Positions 11,427 to 24,189 of a stretch of DNA of 64,000 nucleotides are shown in pieces. The notes under the pieces are model-generated. The model saw only the letters and a program-made list of their open reading frames with translations. It ran no database searches and was not told the origin of the DNA. The stretch covers positions 4,499,351-4,563,350 of the forward strand of contig CM051002.1 of NCBI GenBank assembly GCA_027704905.1, read 5' to 3'. Source of the stretch: Muraenolepis orangiensis (Eukaryota > Chordata > Actinopteri > Gadiformes > Muraenolepididae). Position numbers and translations under genes: made by a program. Position 1 is the stretch's first letter. Each line of letters begins with the position of its first letter.

Positions 11427-11880
11427 CAAGTCAAGTCAAGTCAAGTCAAGTCAAGTTTATTGTCACTTCACAGTTTACAGTTTAGTATAAAGCAGTGATG
11501 TGAAATTCTTGTGTGCAATACCCGACGACAGACAGCAGTTATGAAATAAGATAAAATAAAAATAGATAAAAAATAGAATAAAAAATTGAATAAAGAATAT
11601 AAAATAAAAATAAAAAATGCAATTTATAAAATGCAAAAATCAGCACAGAAAAGAGCAATATATATATATAAATCAATGTAATAAAATATACATTGTTATA
11701 TGTTATACGCCCTTGTTCAGCAGCCTGATGGCCTGACTGTGGAAGCTATCTCTAAGCCTATTTGTACGACACTTGATACTGCGGTATCGCCTGCCTGACG
11801 GTAATAGTGAGTAAAGTTTGTGGCTGGGGTGGGCAATGTCTTTTATAATTCTTTTGGCCTTGGCCACGCACCGCTGGTTG
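11427..11880 (-). mobile_element. LINE family A, 3' end
   Basis: Starts with (CAAGT)n, then the family 3'UTR, then the reverse-complement coding tail (AAACAAGGGC region near 11710, cysteine-poor C terminus). Homology stops at the GCTGGTTG block near 11880, where it is 5'-truncated. Confidence 0.85.
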
Positions 11881-13177
11881 TTGGTTCTGCAGTCTTGGGT
11901 GCGCCAAAGAGGGCGAGGGTTTCCAAGCACAAATCTTTAAGTTCACATTTTGTTCAGATCCAGATCTTCAGATGTTCTGTAACTTACCGGCCTGCTGAGG
12001 GTACAGGCCTGTTGGCCCTGCCCCCCCCCCCCCTTCCTGCAGAATCATCCCTGCCAGACTAGCCGCTGCTACACCCGCATTCAAAATGCTCACCTCAGTC
12101 AGTGTGACTTTTTCCATCTCAAAAGGTCACGAAAAGGGGTTTCACCTGCAATACAGAGACAAGGTTAGGATTAGGACCTAAAATGGTTGGAAGTTCCCCA
12201 TTTCCAATGGGATGGAGAAAGAAACTCATGCTTTCAGGCGTATAAAAGGTTGGGGGTCCAAAAGTTTGGGTTCCAAAGGTTGGGGGGCCCCGCCACTCCC
12301 CCTTAAGAAGACGTTAAAATTGTGAATGTGCATTTCTCTCATAACCTTTTTTTTTTTTTTTAATGCGATAGATCGGTGGGGTGTTGGTCTGGGAAGACCA
12401 TCATTTTGGTTCAAAATCTCAGAAGCGGGGACCACAGGGTAAGATCAAGAGATGGAGCAGTTGATTTTGTTCTGTAGTTATTTCCTGCAGAGCCAGAGGC
12501 CCCAAAATGATTTATGGTTACTGGTTTATGTCCCCCCAAATAATTTTTGGGAGTTTTGGGACTATTTTAGTTAATAGTGTTTATTTTTCAATCACCATTT
12601 GCTTCACTTGCTGCAGGGATAACGCCACAAAATGTATAATATCTTACATCGTCATATTTGAGGACTTCTTTCATTTAAAGAGACCCCCGGTCTCTCGCTC
12701 ACTCCCAAGTGATCTTGACACCGAGGTGACCTCCAAAAAGCATCACTTCCTGCAGGGCAAGAGCCTTCAAATGTATGATTTAAGTAGACCATCATGCCAT
12801 GATTTATATAAAAGAGAACAAGAGGGATAATCTCTATCTTACCCCCCAGTCATTCTGAAAGCAAGATGTTTCAATGTTATAAAACAAACATTTAAACAAG
12901 GTGGTACACGACAAGGAATATTCTACCACATGCCAATCATGCAACAAAAACGATGTAAGTATGTCAAAGAACTTAAATTTAAGACTGAAAAAAACTCAAC
13001 TTCTGTATCATAATTTTTCATTTAGTTTTGTTAGACGTGCAATGTCTTGCCGTGCAGATTTTGACCAACCAATTAGAAATGCAGTCAAGAAAGGGCTTCG
13101 ATGTCAGACGATCACTGCATGTTTAATTGGTTGGTAAAAATGTTCGCCAAGACGATGAAAACATTTATGTAGCTTAC
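11881..13177. other. Unannotated DNA
   Basis: Contains C-run 12020-12032 and T-run 12348-12361. ORFs of 60-107 aa show no recognisable domain. Confidence 0.35.
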
Positions 13178-13185
13178 GTCTACAC

Positions 13186-13816
13186 CAGTGGAGGCTTGTC
13201 GACTGAGGAAAGGGAGGACCGTCCTCCAAAAATTAACTTGCAAGAGAAAAATAAATACACATACATTTTACAGATTCATCTGTGAAACCTTTAACACTTT
13301 GAAGGCACAACAACCATGCGTGTGTCAAAATACCAACAGTGCCCCTTACTGCAATTGAAAATTCATGTATGGAGGATCGTCCTCCCCAAGCTCCCCATTG
13401 AAGTCCATTATATAACTGACAAACCAGAGCGGCCAGTGAGTCCAGGTTTTTAACATGAGTGTGTACGGCAGATAGGTAGGACGATCTTCCCTTAGGGCGG
13501 CATGGCTGACCGTGACAAGGTGGTGTCTTTGACTCGCAATTAGACAATTTATGTGATTTATGTGCATAACTGGTTTTATTAAATGATAGTATGTCTTATT
13601 TTAATTAAATATAGGTAAATATACTTTCCACAAAAAACCTTTCTCCCTCAAATCTCACTAAATTTAAATTATTTTAGGTTTTTTAGATAGCACAAGCCAC
13701 TGTGCAAAGAACTTCTATTCCAATTTTTCAGATTAGAATATAATAGAGAAACTACATAGCTATTTTACATAGAAACTACATAGCTATTTTCAATTTTTAA
13801 CCACCAGCCGTCACTT
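13186..13816. mobile_element. Non-autonomous hAT (palindrome family) with perfect 8-bp TSD
   Basis: Left end CAGTGGAGGCTTGTCG and the reverse complement of the right end, AAGTGACGGCTGGTGG, form a terminal inverted repeat. GTCTACAC flanks both sides (13178-13185 and 13817-13824). Three palindromic motifs of the type GGAGGAYSRTCCTCC occur at 13213-13227, 13371-13385 and (degenerate) 13477-13491. There is no transposase. A partial relative is at 16821-17838. Confidence 0.85.
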
Positions 13817-13824
13817 GTCTACAC

Positions 13825-14321
13825 ACTATACTGTTTAACTCATTCATACCTCAGGGACCCATGAAATGAGTCACATTGGTAAAAAGGCCTGGTCAGTTTG
13901 TTGGATCGAATAGCAGGATGACTCCACAGACACCTGCCTTCCACAGGCAGACTAGGTAGCGACTCCAGTCAGTGGTGCATCAGATCAGGTACCACCACAA
14001 GAGACTAAAGCTGTAGTTGAAGTGATCTTTTGTCTTTAACTGGGAATATTGTCAAAAGGTAGGTATTAAGGGAACAATTCCCATAACAGAGGCCACTGCA
14101 GTGGTGAGGAAACTCCGAGATGAAGGCCCTAGTTATAGTTGAAAACAACTCTGCACTGGTTTGCCTTGGACCAGTCCACATCTAGAAAAACTTTTCCAAG
14201 TGCCCAAAATCCTAAATATCTGGAATCATTATTTCATGCATTTATATCTGCCTGTGGAGCAGGGCACCGGCTCTCTACCCTCCTAGAGATAAGCAGGGAG
14301 CTTGGGTTCTACTCTGTCCGG
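13825..14321. other. Unannotated DNA
   Basis: No repeat, exon or RNA signal that I can support. Confidence 0.35.
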
Positions 14322-14567
14322 GGGGCGGCAGTATAGCTCTGGAGGTAGAGTGGTCGCCTCACAACCAGAAGGTTGCTGGTTCGATCCCCAGCTCCTTGTA
14401 GCAAAAACTGTGTCCTTGAGGAAGACACCTTAACTGCTCCCCGGGCGCTGTATAAATAGCTGCCCACTGCTCATAATACTAGGATGGGTTAAATGCAGAA
14501 AACACATTTCACTGTATGTTTACATGTATGTGACCAATAAAGAGAATTCAATCCTCCAGATTTGTTT
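14322..14567 (+). mobile_element. tRNA-derived SINE, nearly full length
   Basis: The head has GGTAGAGTGGTCGCC (A-box region) and GGTTCGATCCCC (B box). The body includes CTGCCCACTGCTC and GGATGGGTTAAATGCAG. The end is GACCAATAAAGAGAATTC with the palindromic terminus and CCAGATTT. It is the most complete copy of the family and serves as reference for those at 3783, 52007, 53060 and 57346. Confidence 0.8.
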
Positions 14568-15904
<1,337 letters not shown>

Positions 15905-16045
15905 GTATTGTTTAGTATAGTATTGTATAGTATAGTATAGTATTGTTGTAGAAAATCCATACTGCGTGAGGGAATGGGGAGTAAACATTCCATTGTACTT
16001 TTTGCAAATGGCAAATAAAACATCTTGAATCTTGTATCTTGAGGA
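15905..16045 (+). mobile_element. LINE family B 3' end
   Basis: TAGTATAGTATTG-rich 3'UTR, then GAGGGAATGGGGAGTAAAC, GCAAATGGCAAATAAAACAT and the CTTGAATCTTGTATCTTG tail. Confidence 0.75.
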
Positions 16046-16820
16046 GTTAAATATATACTTTGCCGATCTTCAACCAGCTTTGTACAATTACAATGTGGGT
16101 GCTAGTAGATGAAAATTAATCAACAATCTATTCCCTATCCATTTCATTCCTCTCCAGCAGTTCAGTCCTCAAATTAGTTTGGTAGCAAAAAGTTAGCCAA
16201 ATTACACGTTTTGCGTCATCCCACAGACTTCTGCTGGCTCTGGGGCTGTTGGAAACTGTTGTTCTCAGGCCATGGAGCAGCATTTTCAAATTAGTTTTGC
16301 GCCTTTTTACGGCATAGACAGTCCCTGTTTTATGAGAAGCCTTACTTTCCAGCGAAACAACAAAATGAGTGGGCTCATTCAAGGTGAATACATCTGGGCC
16401 TTTTCATGATCGCAACATGTGCAGGCATATGTGCTATTCATTGATTCCGGTACTTCCTTTAAAAAAAAAGATTAGTTTGCACTAACCACTGCTACATTTC
16501 CCTGTGCTCCATGTTTGGTTGATAGATAGATGATGAGATTGATGGGTTGGGTCAAGGTGAACACACCAAGGAAACCTGATGAAGCCAGGAGGAGCACTCA
16601 AACTAGACAGGTAAAGGACATCCAGAAGGCATCCAAAGTGGAAGTGCTTTTATTGTGAAACTTTTTTGGGGGATTTTATGGCGATGGTGTCCAAGGCTGT
16701 TTACGTATTTCAATAAGAAGCCCCCCAAATATGTATATACTGTATCATCCATCAGACACACAAGTGTATTCAGTATTGTGTATAGTATTTGTATAGTTTA
16801 GTGTTGTTTGTAGAATATAG
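16046..16820. other. Unannotated DNA
   Basis: Short GATAGATAGATGATG repeat near 16520. No recognised gene or element. The last 60 bp are TAGTATT-rich, like the family B 3'UTR. Confidence 0.35.
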
Positions 16821-17838
16821 CTGTGATGGCTAGTCCATTGAGGAAACGGAGGACCATCCTCCCTAAAATGTCTGAGAAAAATTAACTTGCAATATAAAAA
16901 TAAATACACATACATTTAACAGATTGATGTGTGAAAATACTGATAGTATTACTATATAAACACTTCGAAGGCACAACAATCATGTCCCCATGTCAAAATG
17001 CCAATAGCACCCCCTACCACAATAGAAAATGACTGTACTGAGGATTGTCCTTCCCAAGTTCTCATTGAAGTCCATTATAAAACTGCTGGACCCGAGCGGC
17101 CGGTGAGCCCTGCTTTTTAACATGAGTGTGTATGACGCTAAGGGAGGACGATCCTCCCTAGGGGGGGTCTAGCAAGAGGCTCTGTGAACCAATCAGCAGA
17201 GCTCACTCTGCTGGTAGATTAGATAATATTAGATTAAAATGTATTTTAAGCAAAATAATTTGGCATCTAATCAGAGTGCAAATGTTGCAGTAAAGTGCAT
17301 GGTAATAAATAACGTACAGAGGTTAAATAAGATGCAAAAACTGTCTACTAAAAACTACTATTAAAAACAGGTATAAAATAACTTGTAGAGTAGGTATGAG
17401 ATATGTGCAGAATTCTAGGTATGAACAGGTAGTGAGCAGGGGTATGCAGTTATATCAACAGTTGAAGATTAATTAATATACAGTAAGTACAGTAAAAATA
17501 TACATTGCTATCATACAGGTATGTAAACAATAAATATGTAAACTATTGGCAGAGGTAGGGAGTAATGATTACAGTGCACGGCCGTTGACATTGATGCTGA
17601 AAGGTTATAGTAGCAAGAGTTCAGAGGTGAAAACCCAATTAGTGTTTTGGGGGAGAGTTATCAACATGCAAGGATCTATCTTGTGTCTTGTTCATTAATT
17701 CCGCGTTCCAGACAACTCGTGAGTCAATTATTTACTTTTAATTTAATTTCAGGTTTGAAACCTTCGAATTCCGAACTCAAAGCATTCCAGGTGCATGACG
17801 CCAAACGCAAACAGAAAGCATGGCTGACCGTGACAAGG
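16821..17838. mobile_element. Partial relative of the palindrome-family hAT
   Basis: Aligns with 13186-13520: palindromic motifs at 16848-16863, 17040-17055 and 17142-17159, shared AAATAAATACACATACATTT, and the identical 20-mer CATGGCTGACCGTGACAAGG (17817-17836). Between 17165 and about 17740 it holds extra AT-rich sequence missing from the other copy, so either this copy has an insertion or the other a deletion. The left terminus is mutated (CTGTGATGGC) and the right terminus is missing; no TSD was found. Confidence 0.65.
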
Positions 17839-17859
17839 CGATATAATTGTTTATAGTAG

Positions 17860-18035
17860 GTATAATAAATTGTTGTTTATAGTATGGTATATAGTAGGTA
17901 GTTTATAGTGTTGTTTAGTATAGCATAGTATAGTATTGTTGTTGAAATTCAAAATGTGGGAGAGAATGGGGAGTAAGCATTTCATTGTACTCGTTGCACA
18001 ATAAAAACATCCTTAATCAGGAATCTTGAATCTTA
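17860..18035 (+). mobile_element. LINE family B 3' end
   Basis: TAGTATAG/TTGTTTATAG-rich 3'UTR, GAGAATGGGGAGTAAGCATT and the ATCTTGAATCTTAA tail. It replaces the right end of the neighbouring hAT relative. Confidence 0.7.
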
Positions 18036-18687
18036 ACAGTATAAATTAATAATACAATTCGATGGAGAAAGGGAAATAAAAGAGGTTGACCAAGGAAAAG
18101 GAAATGCATTTTCAACTATTTTTTTTGTGTGTTTTTTTGGCATGTGCCGAGAGTGGTGCGGGTCATCGGTCTGGTTTCCCTCTGGCTCGCCTGTCAACTT
18201 GGATCTATGTAGACTGGCCTGGCCCGGGGCAGCCTTTAAAGGACATCAGTTTGTGAGAGGGGGAAGGGGATAGGAAAGGGGGGATTGGACAGGACACTGT
18301 AATGTCCCCCAGATGGAGCACAGTCCCTCAGGTTCCAATCCAAGCGCAGTACGTAACTGTTGACTCATGTGGACCTTTTCCAGTCGGCAGATAGGGACAA
18401 GGACTTGTGTGTGAGTGTGTGTGACTGGCAGTATATGTGATGGAATTTATGTGTATACACAAGTCTAAGATACAGTACATCACTCCCTTCTTGTGTGTGT
18501 GTGTGTGTGTGTGTGTGTCACAGGTCCTGGCCCGAGAGCTGGCGTGCTGTAGGTCTGCGTTGTGTTAACACAATTATGGGATGGGTTGCCAGAGCATCAG
18601 TGGAACCCCCACCCCCCTAGCTGGGGCAGAGTTGCGTCTGGGGGAATATGATCACATTCTGCTAGGTTAACATCACATTGCACATGG
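18036..18687. other. Unannotated DNA with (GT)13 at 18493-18518
   Basis: No recognised gene. GC-richer between 18140 and 18400 without any repeat family. Confidence 0.35.
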
Positions 18688-18780
18688 GGGCGGCAGGATA
18701 GCTCAGTCTGTTGGGACTTGGCTTGAGAACCGGAAGGTCGCCGGTTTAAGTCCCTACTGATACACCTCGGCACTGTCAAC
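18688..18780 (+). mobile_element. SINE head fragment
   Basis: GGGCGGCAGGATAGCTCAG and CGGTTTAAGTCC correspond to the A-box and a mutated B-box of the SINE seen at 14322. The 3' half is missing. Confidence 0.6.
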
Positions 18781-19256
18781 GTGAGGAAGTCGCTGTGTTG
18801 AAGTTTGACCTCACCCTATCTTGTTGTCAAGTTAATATAGTGGACAGTAACTGTAAACAATACTTTTACTGTGTGAGAGTGTGCATGTTTGTGTGTGTGT
18901 AAGAGACTGTATTAGAATGGGACTGGCATAAATGTATGTGTGTGTGTGTGTGTGTGCGTATGTGTATGTGTATGTGTTTGTGTGTGAGAGAGAGAGACGG
19001 TGTGCTCTGTAGCTGTGTGTTGAGTGAGTCATTGAACCGATGCCCCCTGGAGGGCCGTGCGTTGCTCCCTCTTAGCCCGCCTCGGGGAGCGCCTCTAATT
19101 AGAGCTGCCAGCTCTGACAGGAATCCCATCACAGCCCACCAGGCCTCTCTAATGGCACTTGCCTGTATGTCACTCGTTCTGGAAACGTGCGGAAAAGAGA
19201 CTAGGTGGCACTTTCGCATCACCCTTGTTAATATATTCTCTCTCTCTCTCTCTCAT
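18781..19256. other. Unannotated DNA with short GT repeats
   Basis: GT-rich 18937-18990, then a unique segment 19010-19220 with the palindrome CTCTAATTAGAG (19092-19103). A 126-aa frame spans this but has no recognisable domain. Confidence 0.3.
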
Positions 19257-19336
19257 GTCAAGTCAAGTCAAGTTTATTGTCACTTCACAGTTTACACAAG
19301 TATAAGCAATGAGTGAAAATCTTATGTGCAATACCC
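19257..19336 (-). mobile_element. LINE family A, last 80 bp only, inside a (CT)n tract
   Basis: Starts (TCAAG)n TTTATTGTCACTTCAC and stops at GTGCAATACC. It is flanked by CTCTCTCT on both sides, so it inserted into the CT microsatellite. Confidence 0.85.
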
Positions 19337-19371
19337 TCTCTCGCTCTCTCTCTCTCGCTTCTTCTCTCGCT

Positions 19372-19492
19372 CTCTCTCTCTGTGTATTGGAATGACTTGT
19401 TCATGAATGTATTTTTGCCAATAGCCTTGTGTATCTTGTGTGTGTATTTTTCATGAGTCAGTCTGCATGGATTTTTGTTGATTTTTGTTTGA

Positions 19493-19565
<73 letters not shown>

Positions 19566-19596
19566 TGTGGGTGGGTGGGTGGGTGGGTGGGTGTGT
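19372..19596. repeat. Cassette copy 1: (CT)n, about 112 bp unique, (GT)n/(GGGT)n
   Basis: The 112 bp (19381-19492) share about 90% identity with 22097-22206, including GAATGTATTTTTGCCAATAG. Then (GT)n at 19494-19561 and (GGGT)n at 19566-19592. Confidence 0.85.
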
Positions 19597-20747
19597 GTTG
19601 CAACCCTGTAATCACATGGCGACGGTCCGCTAATGGTCGCCGTTTTTTTGCCCCTCTCTCTATCTGCTTGTTCTCTCCCCCCCCTATCCTCCCCAGGTTG
19701 TGTTGTCTGTTAAAGAAGAGCACACTTTGGGGGTACACTTGATTGCTTTTGGAGCGAGGCCCGGGTTTAAAAATATGCCTCCATCCTGTTCTGTTTAGTG
19801 TTCCTCTGCAGTCTGTGCCGCAAGTCGTGCAGCACAGATAATTGGCAACAAACACACTTATCACACTGTCTTTTTTTTTTGTTACTAGAAAATAGAAAAA
19901 ATAAATAAACAAATTATGTGAAGAGAGAATTGATGTACAGAATAGTTGTATTGCCAAGTCCGGAAGAACAATACCTTTTGGAGGGAGATGGAAGACATCG
20001 TTTAATACAAACGTTTCTTACACTACCGCGTCGAGGCAATCCCGCGGTCCTTGCGAGACACAGTGGTCTCACGATGACGGGAGAGACAATAGGACAGAAA
20101 CACAATAGACTCGACGCCATCCAACACGTCCCTGCACATCTTGTGCCGAATCAGTAGAACAGGAGGAAAGAATGCCACTGACGGCAAGGGAAAATATAAA
20201 GAAAGTAAACAAGATATATATCCAAGAAAGCGCTTGTTTATTTGTCGTATGTTGTCATCATCATCATGACAGAATAATAAAGTATTTAAGAAATGGAAGG
20301 AATGATCTTGTTTTCACGCGGTGATTTCGGCATACTGCTAAGGAAAGAACCCTTTATACCTTTGTATACGTGCATATATATATATATATATCCTCAAAAT
20401 TGAGTTTGGTGGATATAATGGAGTTACCCCGACCACCACAGACCCTTGGTGTTAACCAACATTGAGATTTCTTGTTTGCACATGCGAAGATATTACTGAG
20501 GGTTAACAACTGATTTGATTTTGTGTTTTTGATTTCTAGTGTGCAATAGGGATATACCCCTTAGCTGTTGGCCTCTGATGGAGTTAGCCTTGTTGTATAT
20601 GTATACATCTCAAATTTAAAATTTTCACCTCAATTCAGCATATTTCATGAGATTTGAATTCCCCTCGCGTATAACCCTACTGAAAGAGAAAAATGCTTGA
20701 TTTGCTCGAAAGTTCAATGCTCAACTCTGTTCCAGAGACGACTGCTT
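19597..20747. other. Unannotated DNA
   Basis: Contains a short T-run (19871-19880) and (TA)n (20378-20392). The 20,000-20,150 part is GC-rich. No gene, RNA or repeat family is recognised. Confidence 0.35.
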
Positions 20748-20751
20748 TTGG

Positions 20752-20784
<33 letters not shown>
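20748..20784. repeat. (TTG)n microsatellite
   Basis: About twelve perfect units. Confidence 0.96.
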
Positions 20785-20785
<1 letters not shown>

Positions 20786-21176
20786 GTGTTTGTTTGTGTT
20801 GCTGTTGACGGTAGTGGTTCTAACTGAATTCCCAGATTGCAGGATCTGTTTACTCTCAGTAGCTACGCTGTGTACACTGGGCCTCCTACACTCAGTGACC
20901 CCAACCCCTCCAAAACGACTCACTATGAGCCTTCTTCTTTTCAAGCCGCTGGGACCGAGGGTCAACGCAGCAACCCGCTGTATCGCAGAAAGAGACGAGG
21001 AAAACCATGGGAAAGATGTGGCAGGGTGAGCGTCTCCTTGAAGGTAGCATCAATGGACTGTTGGCAATGCACTGGTCTAGCATTAGCATTCTTCCTCTGT
21101 AACGCATGATGTACATGGAAAAATAGCCTCTTTCTCTATCGCCCTTTCTCTCTATCTCCTCTCTCTCACTCTCTCT

Positions 21177-21180
<4 letters not shown>
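20785..21180. other. Unannotated DNA
   Basis: ORFs of 74-110 aa pass through this region on both strands, none with a recognisable domain. No transposon signature. Confidence 0.35.

Positions 21181-21270
<90 letters not shown>
21181..21270. repeat. (CT)n microsatellite
   Basis: Perfect run of about 45 units with degenerate CT-rich flanks from 21125. Confidence 0.98.
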
Positions 21271-21275
<5 letters not shown>

Positions 21276-21845
21276 CCTTTTTCTGAAACTGGCATCCCGG
21301 TGGGTGGGAAAACGCTCAGACGTCTCTCCTCAAAGAATTCCCCTTATCATCTGGGAACGCTGCCAAGGTCTCCTCTCCTCGGCTTAGCTGCTTAGCCCTC
21401 CCCCCCCCCTTGGTGGGGGGAGCAGACTCGGTGCTGTTCTGTCAGGGAAGATGCATGGGAGTTATGGTTGAAGGTCAGGTTTTCTTCTGTACGGCAACAC
21501 TGGGAGCGAGTCGAGTCCCTATCTCTCATCGGTTTGTCGTGAATAAAATATGTTTGCTCGGCGTCTGCCAGTAGTTCAGCGGCCCGCTCACGGATTAAAT
21601 CAATAGGCTGGTTCTCAGTGGAATATTCCAGAAATTAGAAAAAAACAATGAATTATTTCAGTAGTGTTTAATAAATGTTTTGGATAAATTCAATATATGC
21701 AAAAGGACCTGCGATGGAGAAATGATCCTACGCGACCTTCAAAGTGATGGAAGATAATATTTGTGTATATATAAATACATTACATATTTATATTTGATAT
21801 ATTATTTATATATTATTTTTATATATATTTATATTTATATATAGC
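21271..21845. other. Unannotated DNA
   Basis: C-run at 21402-21410. AT-rich from 21760. No recognised element. Confidence 0.35.
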
Positions 21846-21849
21846 TTTA

Positions 21850-21885
21850 TAGATTGATAGATACTTTTTTATTCATCCCCTGATA
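21850..21885 (-). mobile_element. Short LINE 3'-tail remnant
   Basis: GATTGATAGATACTTTTTTA followed by TTCATCCCC is the reverse complement of a common fish LINE terminus (GGGATGAATAAA...GTATC). Only the tail remains. Confidence 0.45.
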
Positions 21886-21995
21886 TAAAATTCAGCCAAA
21901 GTGGCTCGGAAAAGTGAAGATAATGACACAATTGGATACGATAAATACACGTACAATCTCTCTCATTATGGAAAATAATGTGCAGTACAATATAT

Positions 21996-22328
<333 letters not shown>

Positions 22329-22764
22329 CATCTTGTTTGTGGGTGTGTGTGTGTGTTCCAAAAGAGCAGTGAATATTTCAAAGGTTATATTAGGAGATAA
22401 TATTAGGGGCCAGTGCCTAGTTAATGCTTTGTGTGCTTATTCAAATGATGGTTGTACTGTATTGACGCAAAAACACAATTGGTGTTGTCAGAATTGTTTG
22501 CTTAAGCTTCAGGCAAAATTGAAAGCAATTTGGCAAATCATGGGCCCTTGAAGGTACAAATATTTGCAACCTACTTGAATGCGAGACCACTTCCTAATGA
22601 AGTCTGACTTGTCCTATCTCAAAAATTACTTGTGTGTGAAACAGAAAACGAGGCCAAACAAAACCGGAAAAATACATGCATGCAGTCAGCTTGGTGGGTG
22701 CATAAAAACTGCACCTTTGGACATGTTTTAAAACTGGATTTTTACTTTGTTACATTTGCCATTT
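22329..22764. other. Unannotated DNA
   Basis: A 131-aa frame extends from the GT repeat into this region; the non-repeat part has no recognisable domain. Confidence 0.35.
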
Positions 22765-22925
22765 ATACCATTGTCACATTACATTTCATTACAGTCATTT
22801 AGTAAATGCTTTTATCCAAAGCGAGTTACAATAGTGCCTTCAACCAGAAGAAGAACTGAGCTCAGGTAAAAGTACAATAAGGTAAAATTACAATTAGTTG
22901 GCAAACAATAGACACTATCTATGTA
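22765..22925 (-). mobile_element. LINE family C (L2/CR1-like) 3'UTR fragment
   Basis: ATTACATTTCATTACAGTCA, GCTTTTATCCAAAGCGAGTT and AGTTGGCAAACAATAG match the long copy at 62772. It is truncated on the 5' side. Confidence 0.75.
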
Positions 22926-23039
22926 GTGTGTGACTGCGGTCGTTCTTCAGTCTCCAGGAGGCGGTACAGCTTAGCTATGGGCCCTTCTATAACAGAGGTT
23001 TTTGTCTGGAGCTTCACTGTAAGGGTCAGACCTCTGTGA

Positions 23040-24178
23040 TCAGGCTTGGTCGAGCTTGGTTTCGAGCTTGGCAGGAACTATCGTGTTGAACGCTAGCTGT
23101 AGTCCACAAACAGCATTCGCACATAACAGTTCTTTCCCTCCAGGTGGGAAAGGGCAGTGTGGAGGGCCATGGCAATTGCGTCGTCCGTGGATCTGTTTTG
23201 ACAATATGCAAATTGCCATGGGTCCAGCGTGGCAGGTAACACGGAGCAAATATAGTCCTTGACCAACCTTTCGAAGCATTTGCTGACAATCGAGGTGAGG
23301 GCTACAGGTCTATAGTCATTCAGGCATGTTACCTTGGATTGTTTAGGGACAGGCACGATGGTGGACATCTTGAAGACCGTGGGAACAACCGCCTGGGCCA
23401 GGGAGAGGTTGAAGATGTCTGCAAGACTCCTGCCAACTGGTCTGCGCATGCTCTGAGGACGCGGCCCGGGATGTCGTTGGGGCCTACCGCCTTATGGATG
23501 TTCAACCGCTTGAAGGTGCGGCGCACATCCGCCTCCGAGATGTTCAGCAGGCTGGTCTCCTCAGGCGGCGCTGGCTTCGGCGGGCTGCCATTCACGTCGA
23601 ACCGAGCAAAAAAAGTATTTAGCTCTCCTGGGAGGGAGGTAGAGGAGTTCTGTACACAATTGGTTCTCCCTCTGAATTTCGTTATCGTCTGTAGCCCCTG
23701 CCACACACCCCTCGCGTCGTGGCTCTTGAATTTTTCCTCCACTCTGTCCTTATACTCCCGCTTGGCAGTGACGATGGTCTTACGGAGGTCGTAACGGGCT
23801 CTCGTATATTCCTCCGTATTCCCGGAGCCAAAGGTGGCGTTACGCACATGTAGGGCAGCACGAACTTCGCCGTTAATCCACGGTTTCTGGTTGGGGTATA
23901 TCCGAACCGGCTTGGTCGGAACAACGTCATCTATGCACTTCTTGATCAACCCGGTGTCCGACGACGCGTACTTGTTGATGTTAATATCCGAGGCAATGCG
24001 GAACATGTCCCAGTCAGCGCTATCAAAACAATCCTGCAGCATAGAGTCCGATTGGTCCGACCAGCATTCGACCTCCCTCACAGCGATCGGTTACTGCTTC
24101 AGTCTCTGCCTATAGGCGGGGAGTAGCTGGATAGAGCGGTGGTCTGATTTGCCGAACGGTGGGCGGTGCTATCTGTCC
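23040..24178 (-). pseudogene. LINE (Rex1/L2-like) internal fragment: endonuclease end and RT N-terminal half
   Basis: Reading from 24178 downward: the last endonuclease motif SDH (PFGKSDHRSIQLLPAY), a linker with PWINGEVRAAL and YKDRVEEKF, then RT blocks KAVGPNDIPGRVLRACADQL, NDYRPVALTS and FVDYS(S)AFNTIVP. The frame shifts near 23440 and 23095. The catalytic F/Y-A-D-D box and the 3' end are missing, as are the first parts of the endonuclease. The 5' edge abuts the BEL/Pao remnant. Both ends are truncated, so this is not a simple target-primed insertion. Confidence 0.85.
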
Positions 24179-24189
24179 AGAAAACTGAG

